NCBI GenBank assembly: GCA_003255065.1
Contig: QAOA01001011.1
Span: 17,154 to 81,153 of the forward strand
Direction: 5' to 3'
Origin: Cercis canadensis
Lineage: Eukaryota; Streptophyta; Magnoliopsida; Fabales; Fabaceae
Length of the DNA stretch: 64,000 bases
Translations under genes and position numbers: made by a program
Shown: piece by piece, positions 44,782 to 56,120 of the stretch
Numbering within the stretch: the stretch's first letter is position 1
How the letters are laid out: each line of letters starts with the position of its first letter
Notes under the pieces: model-generated
What the model was told of the DNA's origin: nothing
Database searches by the model: none
What the model saw: only the letters and a program-made list of their open reading frames with translations

Positions 44782-46030
44782 TTTTTTTTTTTTCCTATTT
44801 ATGTTCTTTATTAAGGAATTTTAGCTTACAAGCATTATATGGTCAGCGCATAACTTTTTTACAATTTTCAGACTACATTGTTTTCTATGGTTTAACATTT
44901 CGATTTTAAACTAATTATAATTCCCTTTGCTAAGAAATTTTTATTTAGCTTTTATGCATTGGTTGGACATTTGTATAGGCACTTCCTACTTATTCAGAGA
45001 GTATGTCTACATACTAGAAGTTATTTTGCAGTTTATTTCATTATTTTATTTTTGAATTTGTAAACTTCGACTAGAGTTTATACTTTATTAGCTACTTGGG
45101 AGTCAAACACGTTGGTTCTAAAACTCACCGGGAGAAATGATATTGCATATTAGGTATAAAATGTAATAAATTTAAGCTTTAAACATATTTAATATAAGTC
45201 TAATTAAACTCAAATACTATTATATGTGCTATATAAAATACGTTATTTACGAGTATATGAATAACGTTATTATTAATTTTAAGATTTAATCTCGTAATAA
45301 GAATGTAATAAATTTATTTAAGTTAATTAAGATTTAAAGTAAAATATTAGGAGGTTTCTTAGATACTTTTAGTATTTATGTAGTATGTTATACTACATAA
45401 GAATAACCAATAAATGAATGACATGTGTACAAATTAACTATTTTTAAATTTATTTAAAAAATTAAATAAATGATATTTTATATATAATAAAATATAAAAA
45501 TTATGTATGTTTGACACGTCAGTGTAGTATGACATACTTACGTAGTATCATAGAATCCCCGAAAATATTAACATTATAAATTTCCACAAACTTAAGAATT
45601 ATAGAAATGTCCTAGAAAACCATTGTCCATCTTTTAAACTAAAGCTAAACATTCCAAAGTTTTTAATGGAATTTCTGAATTAAAGACACCACAAGCCTTG
45701 AAATTGAGCCAAATGAAACATAACAGCATAATTAAGACATCATAAACGCTAAAACACTAGTATCTATCCTTGTTTCCAATAGTAAGACATCATAATCAGA
45801 CATATCCATATTGGCTAGTTTAGCTTTTCAGCTTTACTGCTCAGAGTAACAAATCCCAAAAGGTGGACAATCTCCTCTATGTGGGATAAGCTAATACAGT
45901 ATAATATTCTTTTTTACCTGTTTACTGCCTATATTAATTTCTTACTCACGAGACTGCATCGTGTTCCTATAATCCAATTTAGGCTATAAACTATAATATA
46001 TATCTTACCGAACCTATTTTCAGAGAACAT
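44782..46030. other. AT-rich intergenic region
   Basis: No gene visible. A repeat copy lies at 45,351-45,550, and the 3' flank of the DYAD gene begins near 46,000. Confidence 0.5.
45351..45550. repeat. AT-rich dispersed repeat, copy 1
   Basis: Matches 51,471-51,660 through words such as TATTTATGTA.TATG, AATAAAATATAAAAATTA and ACACGT. The copies are clearly diverged. A MITE-like or other short repeat family is likely. Confidence 0.55.
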
Positions 46031-49000
46031 TCAGCGGCCACCATTGAATGCTACTGCTAGTTGCCACCACCCCTTTTTCTCTGGTACCTGGGAGGAGGAG
46101 GATGAGGAGTTCTCTTTTTCCTGCTGCAGCTCACAAATCTCCATGCCCTCCTTTTCACCAGCCAGGATCAACTGCAGGTTACATATTTTGAAGAAATAAA
46201 AGAAAAATCAATCAGCATATGAATATGCCCATTATAAGAACTAAGGTAGTGTTTAGTTAAGTTTTTATTTTTAGGAATGCAATATTTTTAAAAATTTACT
46301 TTTTCAGCCACATTTCCAGAAATGTTAGATTTCCATATTTGGTATCCACTAAACATGACACCACTATTTCAGGAATGACAAAATATTCTCCGTGACAAAC
46401 ACTACGTAAGTTATCCATTAAAACTGAAGAAATAAAGGGGAAAAAGACTAAACCCATACACGTGGCAACTTGAGGGTCCCACAAAATGAAGTGTCATAGA
46501 TTTGAGTTGGAGGAGGGGCCTCGTTGAGGTTAATTAGAGTGGCTTTCTCAGTGGCAGTGACGGTCCCCATTGGTGGAGAAAGATGAGTAGGGGTAAATAG
46601 ATTGGTGACATGGGTTAAAATAGCAGTGCTGACAGGGCGCCTCTCTGCTAGTGGCTTAACAGGGGAGGAGGGTTTTGGCACATGTTGAGGCTGAGGTATA
46701 GGGACTAGCTGGGTTGCAGAGGTGGTGGAAGAGGAAGCTGAACGAGGAGTTGGGACCACAATCTGATCAGGAGACAAAGTTAAGTTTGGCCAAATAAAGG
46801 TCCCTTGTGGCTTGCAAATTCGGAACCCACTTCTCAGCCTTTGTATTTTTGCTGCCTTGTCCTCCGCTGTCCTGCTTTCTAGCCTCTGTATATTCTCCTC
46901 ATCATCAAATTGCTCTTCACCTGATTTCCTTCCTTTGTTCCTATCTTCCTCCTCTTTTGTCTCTCTTCCATGGCCTGCTTCAGTTGTTGGTCCTGGCAAT
47001 AACGCTGGCGGCGTTACTGATTCTGACATAATTGGCTCCTCCACTCCTGATTTCAGCATCCCCAATTGTTCCTGCATCAATTGCCTAGTATCAGTAGCAA
47101 GATGGTTTTATAATTTTGAACTAAAAATGGAAAAATTTTCTAATGAATCCTCATTAATTCAAATGGTTTTACTCACCACGGATACTTAAAAGACCAATTA
47201 ACAGAAGATATTAATTATAGAATTTTTATGGACTATCATCACTTCTCTCTTGTAAGATGGACCAATGTCCCTAGCAATCAAACGTAGAATGAAGAAAATT
47301 AGAATAAAGACTAAAAGCAGACTAGACACTTGATATATATTGGGAACAAATTTCCAAAAAAGAAAGCCACATTAAATGTGAATCAGCCTATGGTTCTTTA
47401 CTGTTATCTAAGGCTATAAGCATCAATTATATCTGCTTCAAGAAGAAAAGAGAGCAATCACTGAAAGCAGTCTTCTAATAAAAAAGCATTCAAACAGAGG
47501 GTTAGAAATATTAGTTACCTCCATGCCGCTTAAAGTTTTCGAAATTTCCTGAAGTTGTTCGTCAATTTTGGCCTTCTTATTCACCAACTCTACATACATC
47601 TCCTGCAACAGAAAACAGGGCACAGTAAATCAAGTGATATGCCAAACCAGACTAATCACATTAGTTAGCAAAAATTCCATTTTTATGATTCACCTGCATT
47701 GGTATCAAGGAACCATCGTTATCCAAATTCAAACTTGACAAACAAGAATTAGGGGTGGCCACAATGGCTAATGCCTCCTCTTTTTTCTTGGATATCCGCT
47801 GCTGCACATCACTGTTTGTAAAACAAAGAGAGGCAGACACAATCACACAAATAATAGTAGAAATAGGATGTTCTGTGTGGCTTTATAACAAGCAAAATGA
47901 AAAGTACTATTTGGCTTACAGCTTTAATTTAGCTATTTCTTCCTTGATCTCTCTAATTTCTTTTGCACAAATGGGATCCTGTGAAGGGTTATCCCCAGGC
48001 TTCCATCCAAGTGGTGGGGTCCAATAAGGATCTTCAACTCCTGCTTCCCGTCTTATATTGACCAGATCAGCACTTTCTAGCCAGTATTCCATCGAACCTT
48101 CAGCATTGTGTCGCCTCCGAAATCTGTGAGTTCCCCCTGGTGCTACCTTCCCAGCCATGTGCTTTAGAAGATGATCCAGTAAACCTGTATCTCCTATCAA
48201 TTTTCTGGCCTCTGTTCTTAAGGCAGGCCTTAATATTGGATTTCCATATACGGCTCCCTTGGCCTTCATGACCTTAAACATGCTCTCCTCTGCCAACTTG
48301 TACCTTCAAATATACGAGATATTGTTATGCACATTGCAAGCAGGAAAACCCATTCGACTACGTAGAATTAACTGAGAATGCTACTGCTAGCTAATTAGGC
48401 AGTTCTTACCTCTCTGCAGACCATCTATCTATCGAAAGTTTCCGCTTTTTGCTGTAAATCACGACTTGATTTTGCTTCTTCACTTCTGATTCTTTCGATT
48501 TTTGAACCCTCCTCCTTTCATTTTGGTTCCTCTCATCACTTTGACGGGTCCTCCTGACCTCTAATAACACTGCTTTTACAGCCTCTGTTTCTTCATCTTT
48601 CTTTCTCTTTTTCTTTGATCCCCCTTCTCTCCCTTTCTGCTGCTTTTTATCTACCGCAGTTTCTTTGATTTCAACCGAGCCAGCTAAAGATTCAAACTTT
48701 TGCTCTTCATGCCTGCCTAGGAACCGAACTTGCCGGCGCTTACCCCACTGAACCATGCCGGTGAACTTGAGCTGAGACCAGCACGAGCCCTTCTTGCAAC
48801 CCAAGATGGTGGCCTCATCAGTGAACGCTGGGCTTTTGTCTCTTTCATTTTCTTCAGAAGGCATAACCCAGAAGCTCCATGAATTTCCTTTTTCAGAAAA
48901 TTCCTCGATTGGGACTCTCCTATAAAGCACTTCACTAGCGAGTTCTGACCCCATCACATACTTCTCGTCAAGTTCAGGGATCTTCTTCACGTCCGGTTTC

Positions 49001-50198
49001 TCTAGGTTTCCCTCGGTGAAGTGCGTACGAAGAGAGTGAATGCTTGGGTACCCCAGCGATACTTGAAGCTCTGTCTTGTCACTGACCTGAATTCCAAATG
49101 AAAAACAAAAGAAAGTTTCAATCTTTTTATGGTATTTGACATTCAGAAAGCAGGGGAATGAGTGCAAGAGCTATACCATGACAACCCGGATAAACTTCAG
49201 TTGTTCTGGGGATTTGGGAGAAAGCTTGGAGTGATCGATTTCAAAGAAAGCACCTGCTTTTAAGTGCTCACAACCCCCTGCAAAATCATTGATATAACGC
49301 TAATTTACCAGAGTGACATTCGATTAAAAAAAACCAAAATGAGTACATAACAAAACCAACCAAATGTTTAAATTATAATCAACATTCAACAGTGTATATA
49401 TGTAGATCAACGGCTATCATTAGCCAAAAAAATAAAAAAGATCAACGGCTATCAAAAAATTACAACAAAGGGGAGGGTGGATGATGTTGCTCCTACCTAG
49501 GGTACACATTGGTTCAGATGATGATGGAGACAGCAGAACATGTTTGTCCAAATATGGGCTTTGTGCTGCGGCGTCCTCCTTTGTCAAGTACGAACTCTCC
49601 TACAAAAGGTTTACTACCCATAAATAATCCCATTAATATTATCATAATTATGATTAGGGATAATTCTAATGAAAAAATTATAATCTTGACCATATTCTCG
49701 TCTCCATTAACGCACACTACTATCTCTGTGATTGTGACTGCAGATGGAGGAGAGGGCGTGTGTGTGTAAGCAAATATACGCTTTATTGGGGGAATCTGGG
49801 CTACGTGCATGGAGCGTTGGTAAGCTCGCAGTTGTGCCCTGTTTCGTTATGAGTTATACAGCTACCAACTCAGTACAAGAAACCGATTCTATTTTTTTCT
49901 TTGGTGCAAAGAAACCAATTCTATTGGTTGTGCACACGATTTTCAAGTGCGTGTAAAAGTTAACCAATGCAAGTTGAGTTGCTCTAGTTCGTTGTCCCTA
50001 AAACTCAGATCCCAAAGGCTCGCCGCGCGTGGGGAAAATAAAGCTGATTCGGGAGGACGAAGGGCGAGAAGGGCATGCGCGAGAGAGTAGCAAAATCATT
50101 TTCAGGATTACAAGGAAAGAGAGAGAAAAATAGAGACAGAGACAGAGAGAGACCACGTCTTTAGCAGGAGTGAATCCACTTGGGCTCTCCTCCATCAT
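46031..50198 (-). CDS. DYAD: DYAD/SWI1 (AMEIOTIC1 family) meiotic regulator, nine coding exons
   Basis: Predicted 753-residue protein. Coding exons on the - strand: 50,198-50,157, 49,599-49,497, 49,277-49,177, 49,086-48,410, 48,303-47,920, 47,811-47,694, 47,602-47,519, 47,071-46,460, 46,171-46,031. All junctions have GT/AG and the phases agree to the stop. The family protects sister-chromatid cohesion and drives entry into the meiotic programme (SWI1/DYAD in Arabidopsis, AM1 in maize), in meiocyte nuclei. Residues about 57-90 (AGAFFEIDHSKLSPKSP, FIRVVM) match the family N-terminus. The strongest block, about 309-430, reads RWSAERYKLAEESMFKVMKA at its start, then IGDTGLLDHLLKHMAGKVAP, YWLESADLVNIRREAGV and DPYWTPPLGWKPGDNPSQDP, the PTC1-like winged-helix domain. 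A coiled-coil stretch follows (about 420-510), then GFRICKPQG near 585. A basic, Lys/Arg-rich region precedes the domain. The first exon is least certain; a clean acceptor lies just before its ATG. Confidence 0.85.
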
Positions 50199-50674
50199 CT
50201 GCACTGCAGAAGTAACAAAGCAAAATTAGCAACTGATTTGATCGAAAAAATTAAGTGTACAATATAAACGTTGAAGTTCTGGGTTGTTCTTAGAATGGTA
50301 AGGAATTAAATATTGCGGCTCTGTAAGAAAAACTTGTTTACTCAAACATAGTAAGGTGACAGAGCTGAACAAGGACAGAGCCAAAAATGGCAGATCTGAG
50401 TTTACCAGATAGAAACAGAGACAAAAAAGAAAGAGATTAAAGGATAAGAAATTAATTCAAAGTGAGGTTTCTTTTAACAGAGGCCAGAAACTCAGGTTTG
50501 AACGGCATTAAATGCAGATGCAGTTCATGCAGAGCAATAAATGTGTCCAAAATCAATGGGATTCACATGTTGAGAAGAAAGGGAACAAAAATAAGAAATA
50601 ACCAGAGCTCAAAAAGTTAGGAATCTCAAATCACTTCAGTTTCAAGTGAAAAGTGGAATTGGAGAAGAAAACTC

Positions 50675-51185
50675 ACCGGCGATAGGCGAAGTAACGAGAT
50701 TCTCCAATCAGAAGAGGAAAATCGATGAATCGGAAAACTAGAATAATGTTCAGATCAAAATGAGCAAAAAACAGAAGTGAATACGAATCAAAAGAGGTGA
50801 AGCAACAAGCATATGCTACTTTCCAACGACCTCGAAACCAGAGAAATTAATGATGGTATACCTCAAGAGTACCGCCGAAGATGATCGAACAGGAATATTT
50901 CTTGAGCTAAACAAGCTTAAGAATCTGTAAATGATTGAGAAGAATCAGCTAATATTGGAGTGAAAAATAGAATCAGAGAAGAAAAATCACCGGCGATATG
51001 CAAAGTAACGAGCCTCACCGCTCAGAACAGCAAAGGAGGATTTCGAGGATTCTCGAACCAAAAGAATTTCTTACACACGAAATGTGATTGTTTCCCGAGA
51101 AAATCAGCAGGAAAATGCTCGGACGGAAAATCTGTTATGGGTGGAACGGATTGAGCACTCCAGCTTTTACGTAGTGAGCAGAGAG
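50675..51185 (-). other. Probable 5'UTR exons of the DYAD gene, with a duplicated donor segment
   Basis: A segment of about 45 bases occurs twice on the - strand, ending at 50,677 and 50,991. In both, ATCGCCG is followed by a GTGA donor (GTGAGT and GTGATT). Joining such a donor to the acceptor CAG directly before ATG 50,198 would give a spliced leader. This is inference from splice words; no expression data are available. Confidence 0.45.
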
Positions 51186-51289
51186 TGAAAGAGAGGACGA
51201 GGGAGAGAATGTGATGATTACCATTATACACGATGCAACTCACGTGCCATTTCGTTAGGCAATTTTGGTTTTCCAAATATGCCCTCACA

Positions 51290-53136
51290 TGAGAGATTCA
51301 GTGTTGTCCCGTTCAGTTATCTTTTCTGAACAAACAATTGACTTTCGACGCGTCACTAAAATTTGGTACCTTTCAAGAGTTATCGATGAATTGTGTGGTC
51401 TTGCCCACACCTGATCATTCGCACCACTACTGCCGGTCCAGTTTGAAATTACAGAGAAGTCGACGTCGTTTGGAAGTTTCTTATATATTTTTAATATTTA
51501 TGTAATATGTCATAACATATAAGAATAGTTAATATATGAATAATATATATATATATAAGTTAATTATTTTTAAGTTTTTTTGAAAAAATAAAATAAATTA
51601 TATTTATATCTAATAAAATATAAAAATTACGTATATTTAACACGTTCATGTAATATATTTAGCAATAACGTTGTCTCTATTTAATTTTTTGTCTAATGTT
51701 AACTTGTGGAATAATAACATTACTACCCCAACTATATAAATTTTTCAGGAAAAATCTCTAATGATTCTCACATTTCAAGCTATATACGAGAGTTTTTTTA
51801 ATATATATTGTAATATTAATATTTTACTTCTAATAAAAAAAACTTTATAAGTTATTATGAATTGCACTCTTAATTGATAATAATAATTTTTTATAAAATT
51901 TATTATAAAACTGTGGTATCCAACATTACAAATAAAATGTTATTATTTATCTTGGTAATTTTTTATAATAACAAAAAAGAAAACAATTAGAATTGTAAAA
52001 GACATCCTGTAGTTAAATATTCGATATTCTATCATAGAGATTTTATGTTCAAATTTTATTAAAACTTGATGAGGTAAAATTTTAAAAAAGGATTAAATAA
52101 ATTATTTTTGTTGGATAACCTCATAGAAAAAGAAAATCATTGGCATTTCATATTTTCAACGCACCTTAAAAAACTATGGTACTTTCAAATGTATAAGTGA
52201 CTTTTAAAAAAGTATATAAAGTTTGGGTGAATGTTGTCATTTGTGTGGTCATGACTCGTGACCAAGAATCTATTTTTGCATCTCTTTGTGCTCTGTTCGA
52301 GTGTAACTTGTTTTTGATTGTTTTCACCTTTGATGCTTAGGTTGATTGCTGCCAATAAATTTTTTGGCGAGTCGCTTTATTTTATTTAATTAAATATGAG
52401 ATTAATCTCATTCGAAGATTAAAATAATTACGATTTTTTTTCTCTTAATAATACTCTCACTGAACCTCGAATTTTTTACCACAACCAATAGCATAAGCCC
52501 AAAATATATTTTGCTACCAGTTGAACCAAGTGCTTGCTGCCAATAAATTTAGCCTTTCCTCTATAAAATTTCACTACCTTTCATAATAAAAGAAAAAACA
52601 CCAAAATAGTTTTAAATTTTAGTTTCAGATCTACAAAAGCAAAAAAAAAAAATTAAAATTTTTTTTTTCAGGATTTTGTAATTTAATTGAGAACTACTAA
52701 AAATATAAAGATATAAAAGGGGAAAAAAATTCCATTAGTCAGAATGAAAGGATACAAACTAACCTTAGATAAAATTGAGGCTAATACAGAAATAAAAGTG
52801 GACAACTCCAAAATACATTATAACATATACTTTTTTTTATTGAAGAAAAAATCATAGCATATACTATTATAGGCTATTAAAAAATTGTTCTAGATAAAAA
52901 AAGAATAGCAATAAAAAAACTCAGAGAAAAAATTTTAATAAATAAAATAGTAAACATATAAGAGAGAAAGAAAAAAAAAAAAGGAGAACCAATTAAATAA
53001 GTTATAACATAATTAACATATCAAAGTCTATACTATAGGATCACATATTAATTTTTTTTCAAATACAACTATTAGTTAATTAAAAAAGAAGTCAATATAA
53101 CCTAACAATTTGTAGCTTAATAGTATTGAAGTTATC
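51290..53136. other. AT-rich intergenic region
   Basis: No gene visible. It contains the second copy of the dispersed repeat at 51,471 and many A and T runs. Confidence 0.5.
51471..51660. repeat. AT-rich dispersed repeat, copy 2
   Basis: Partner of 45,351-45,550. Confidence 0.5.
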
Positions 53137-53144
53137 CTTACGAT

Positions 53145-55191
53145 TAAAGCTGTCAAGACGGGTCAGCTCGCCCTAACTCAACCCCCAATAAATGAGGCGG
53201 GGTGAGTTGCTGGTTAGGGGNGGCCAACCCGCAAAAAAAAAATAGAAAAGCCAATTATTTATTGCTTTTGTCTCTGTTGAAATAGCAAATTATTTTGTCT
53301 TATTAGTAGTGTCTTTGATTCATATGGTATATAATAATGTAATGATATTGAAAACATGCAATTAATCAATCATCATCATTCATGAAATAGGAAAATAAAG
53401 AAAGAGGTCTGTTGTAGCAAAAAGTGACATGCACGGTGGATTGGAATCAAAAGCATTTTATAATCATAGCAAGGAGACAAACTTGGTTGTTCTTCTCTTC
53501 TAGGCTTGCAGTTTAAAGAGGGTGCGCATCTGAAATCTGAATGGGCATAGTCAACTAGCAAACCATCAACTCCAGCAAGCTTAGTCCTTATAGTATCCAC
53601 CATGGACTCTAACCTTGCAAGCTCCATTCTTACTACTTCTACACAAGACTCAAACTCTGGGAGTCGACCTACAATACCATGCCCTCAATGCCTTTGCCTC
53701 ATGAAGGTTAGCTAAACTAGCTTGGCAATCTCGGACACAAGTCTGGACCGTAGAGCACCCAGAGGGAAGAAAAGACAGCCAAAGTGGAAAAATGAATTGG
53801 AGGTTTAGAGATTTCTGATTTGATTTTTTTAGTGTGTGTATGTGTTGTTGTTTTTATTTTTTATTTTTTATTTTTTAAATATTAATTAACCAACAGGCCA
53901 ACCCAACCCTCATAACCCTCCTCAAACCAGCAACTCAAACGAGACGAGCTCATAAACCTGCTTCTAAACATACTAGTATTACATGAACCCTAACCCACCC
54001 TATCTGTATGGCAAGCTAGGCCAATCTTGAGAGTTGCAAAGTCTATTTCTAGAGGGAGGTGAATAGAAATGATTAAAAATTACTTCTTAAAATCAGATTC
54101 AAATAATATATTTGTTTAAGAACTAGTTCTTATAAACTAATTCTTCGACAAATACCAAATTTGAACACAGCGAAACATCTTAGCAAATCATATAGACCAA
54201 AACAGAAAATTATCTAGAGAAACAGAGATGAAGCAAAAGAAATTCTACAAGAGATTTTATAGTAGTTTGGCTTAACATGTCTACATCAACTTCTCACATG
54301 TAAATGGGGTATCACTATTTTTCAAGTTTCTCCAAGTTTTACAACAAGTTTATTTTGTTAAGCTTCTTTAAACTTAACAACCAGGATTTTTGTTTTTCAA
54401 GCTAACCATGAACTCTCTCTCTCTAATTCACTAGAGATCACATTCATGGATTTCTCCCATAGAAATCCAAATACAAAACCCAAGTGTTTTGGTGTAGCCC
54501 TAAAAAAGAAACTCTCTATTACAGAGTAGATGTATTACAATGAAAATCTTAAAGCATGAGGAAATAACCGAGAGGAAGAAGAAGAAGAGTAAAGCTCTCA
54601 ATAATGACTTCATTCTCTTTATAAAATGTTTTCTTCTTTGTTACTCTTCATGCATAACCGAACCCTTAGAAGTCTCATTGCTTTATTTATTTTTTTGTAC
54701 ACGTAAAAGACAAAGGGGAGGCAAAAGTGGAGCCACCAACCGGTTGACACATTGTCAATCAATCAAGGAAGCTTTTGTCTTTTTTAGCCCACAAAAATAT
54801 TACTTTGTGTAAGAAAGTAGATAGACTTTTCCTTGAAAAAAGGACTTTGCAAAAGTCACTTCCAAAGAAAACTTTTCATTCTCATAAAGTACAACTCTCA
54901 GTTAGATTGTAAAAGGCTAACTTTGGCTGGAGAGTCCTTGACAAGCTTTGTCTACATCAACAAGGTTCGACACTTATCACAGAGACAAAAACTGTTTCTT
55001 AAGAACAAGTTCTTCAAGGTTTCATTTCAAATATGTTCTAGATAACAACTTATAAACTTAACATAGATTAAAAACAACAAGACAAACAACACATATTAGA
55101 AATAACAAGACATTATTATTATCATCAAAACATGATTAGAGATTTGTGGGGCTAACAAATTCAACGGGCCTAACCCAATTTGACAACTCTA
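53145..55191. mobile_element. Composite non-autonomous hAT-type element
   Basis: The left end TAAAGCTGTCAAGACGGGT and the inverted right end TAGAGTTGTCAAATTGGGT resemble each other and plant hAT termini. They are bounded by 8-base direct repeats CTTACGAT (53,137-53,144) and CTTACGAC (55,192-55,199), seven of eight alike, as hAT insertions make. A second right-end-like stretch (GGCCAATCTTGAGAGTTG) occurs near 54,020-54,037, and between it and the outer end lies other repeat-like DNA starting CTAGAGGGAGGTGAATAG. So an insertion or a nested second copy is likely. No transposase is seen. A single N lies at 53,221. Confidence 0.55.
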
Positions 55192-55199
55192 CTTACGAC

Positions 55200-56120
55200 T
55201 TGTAGATTTTTTGTTTGAATCTTACAAGTGATGACCAAAAGTGCCAAAAAATGTTAAATATTTTTTTTTTAGGTTTAATAGTAAGAGTATTTTCAAGTCA
55301 ACTTTCACGCACTAAAATTAAGTAAAATTATTAATATAATTATAAATAAAAATATTTTATAAAAATTAAAAATATTTACTATTTTATTGATTCAATATTT
55401 ATTTATTTTTCGCTTTTAAATGATGGAATAAGTATGTTTGAGCATGGAAAAAAAAAAGACTAAAAAGAAATAGTGTATAGGCCATTATCAAACAATTTTT
55501 CTTAAAAAAAATCTTATAATGAGTTGAAAATAAATATTTAAATGTACTACAAGTTCTTATAGTTTGGATGAATTTTAAATTAAGTATTTATAGTTTTTTT
55601 TTCCTCTTTTGAGGTCCTTATAGTTTGAATTTTTTTTAATCAACTCTTTACTGTTATCCTAAATTATAAATTTATTAGTTTAGTGTTCACATGACAAACG
55701 ACTTGTCTATATAGCAATAAAAAAAATTCATGTGACACGAAAGTGACACAAAAATTGTCATCATATCATATTTCTTCTTCTTTTCTTCTCTCTCTATTTT
55801 GGCAATTTGTGTATCACTTTAGTACCACATCAACTTCTTTTATTGCCATAAACAAGTCATTTCTCGCATTAAATTTTCGAATTTATAATTTGAGAATAAA
55901 AAAAATTTAAAACTATAAAAACTCTAAAAAATAATTATAAAAGCCTGAAAGTCTGAAACTATCGGCATTACATTTAAACCAATAATAAACAATAAACAGT
56001 CTCTTGAAAGAAAATGAAAGCAAACACGGAGCGAAGATAGCGTCAGTAAGATTAGCTGAGAGCCTGAGACAACAATCCTAGAAATTTTCGTTCACGACAC
56101 AGGTCAAGGGGCTTTGAAAC
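55200..56120. other. Intergenic region upstream of the PPR gene
   Basis: AT-rich, no coding region; the PPR promoter should lie in its last few hundred bases but no clear box was identified. Confidence 0.45.

Noticed and set aside
44489-44824. Open frames running through the N gap
   Set aside because: They exist only because N codons are not read as stops.
46807-47189. + strand open frames opposite the DYAD exon
   Set aside because: Antisense shadows of the long eighth exon, with no family resemblance.
48717-48935. Second - strand frame within DYAD exon 4
   Set aside because: Out-of-frame shadow of the supported exon.
53376-53627. 83-codon - strand frame inside the hAT-type element
   Set aside because: No recognised domain; it may be captured gene debris but cannot be supported.
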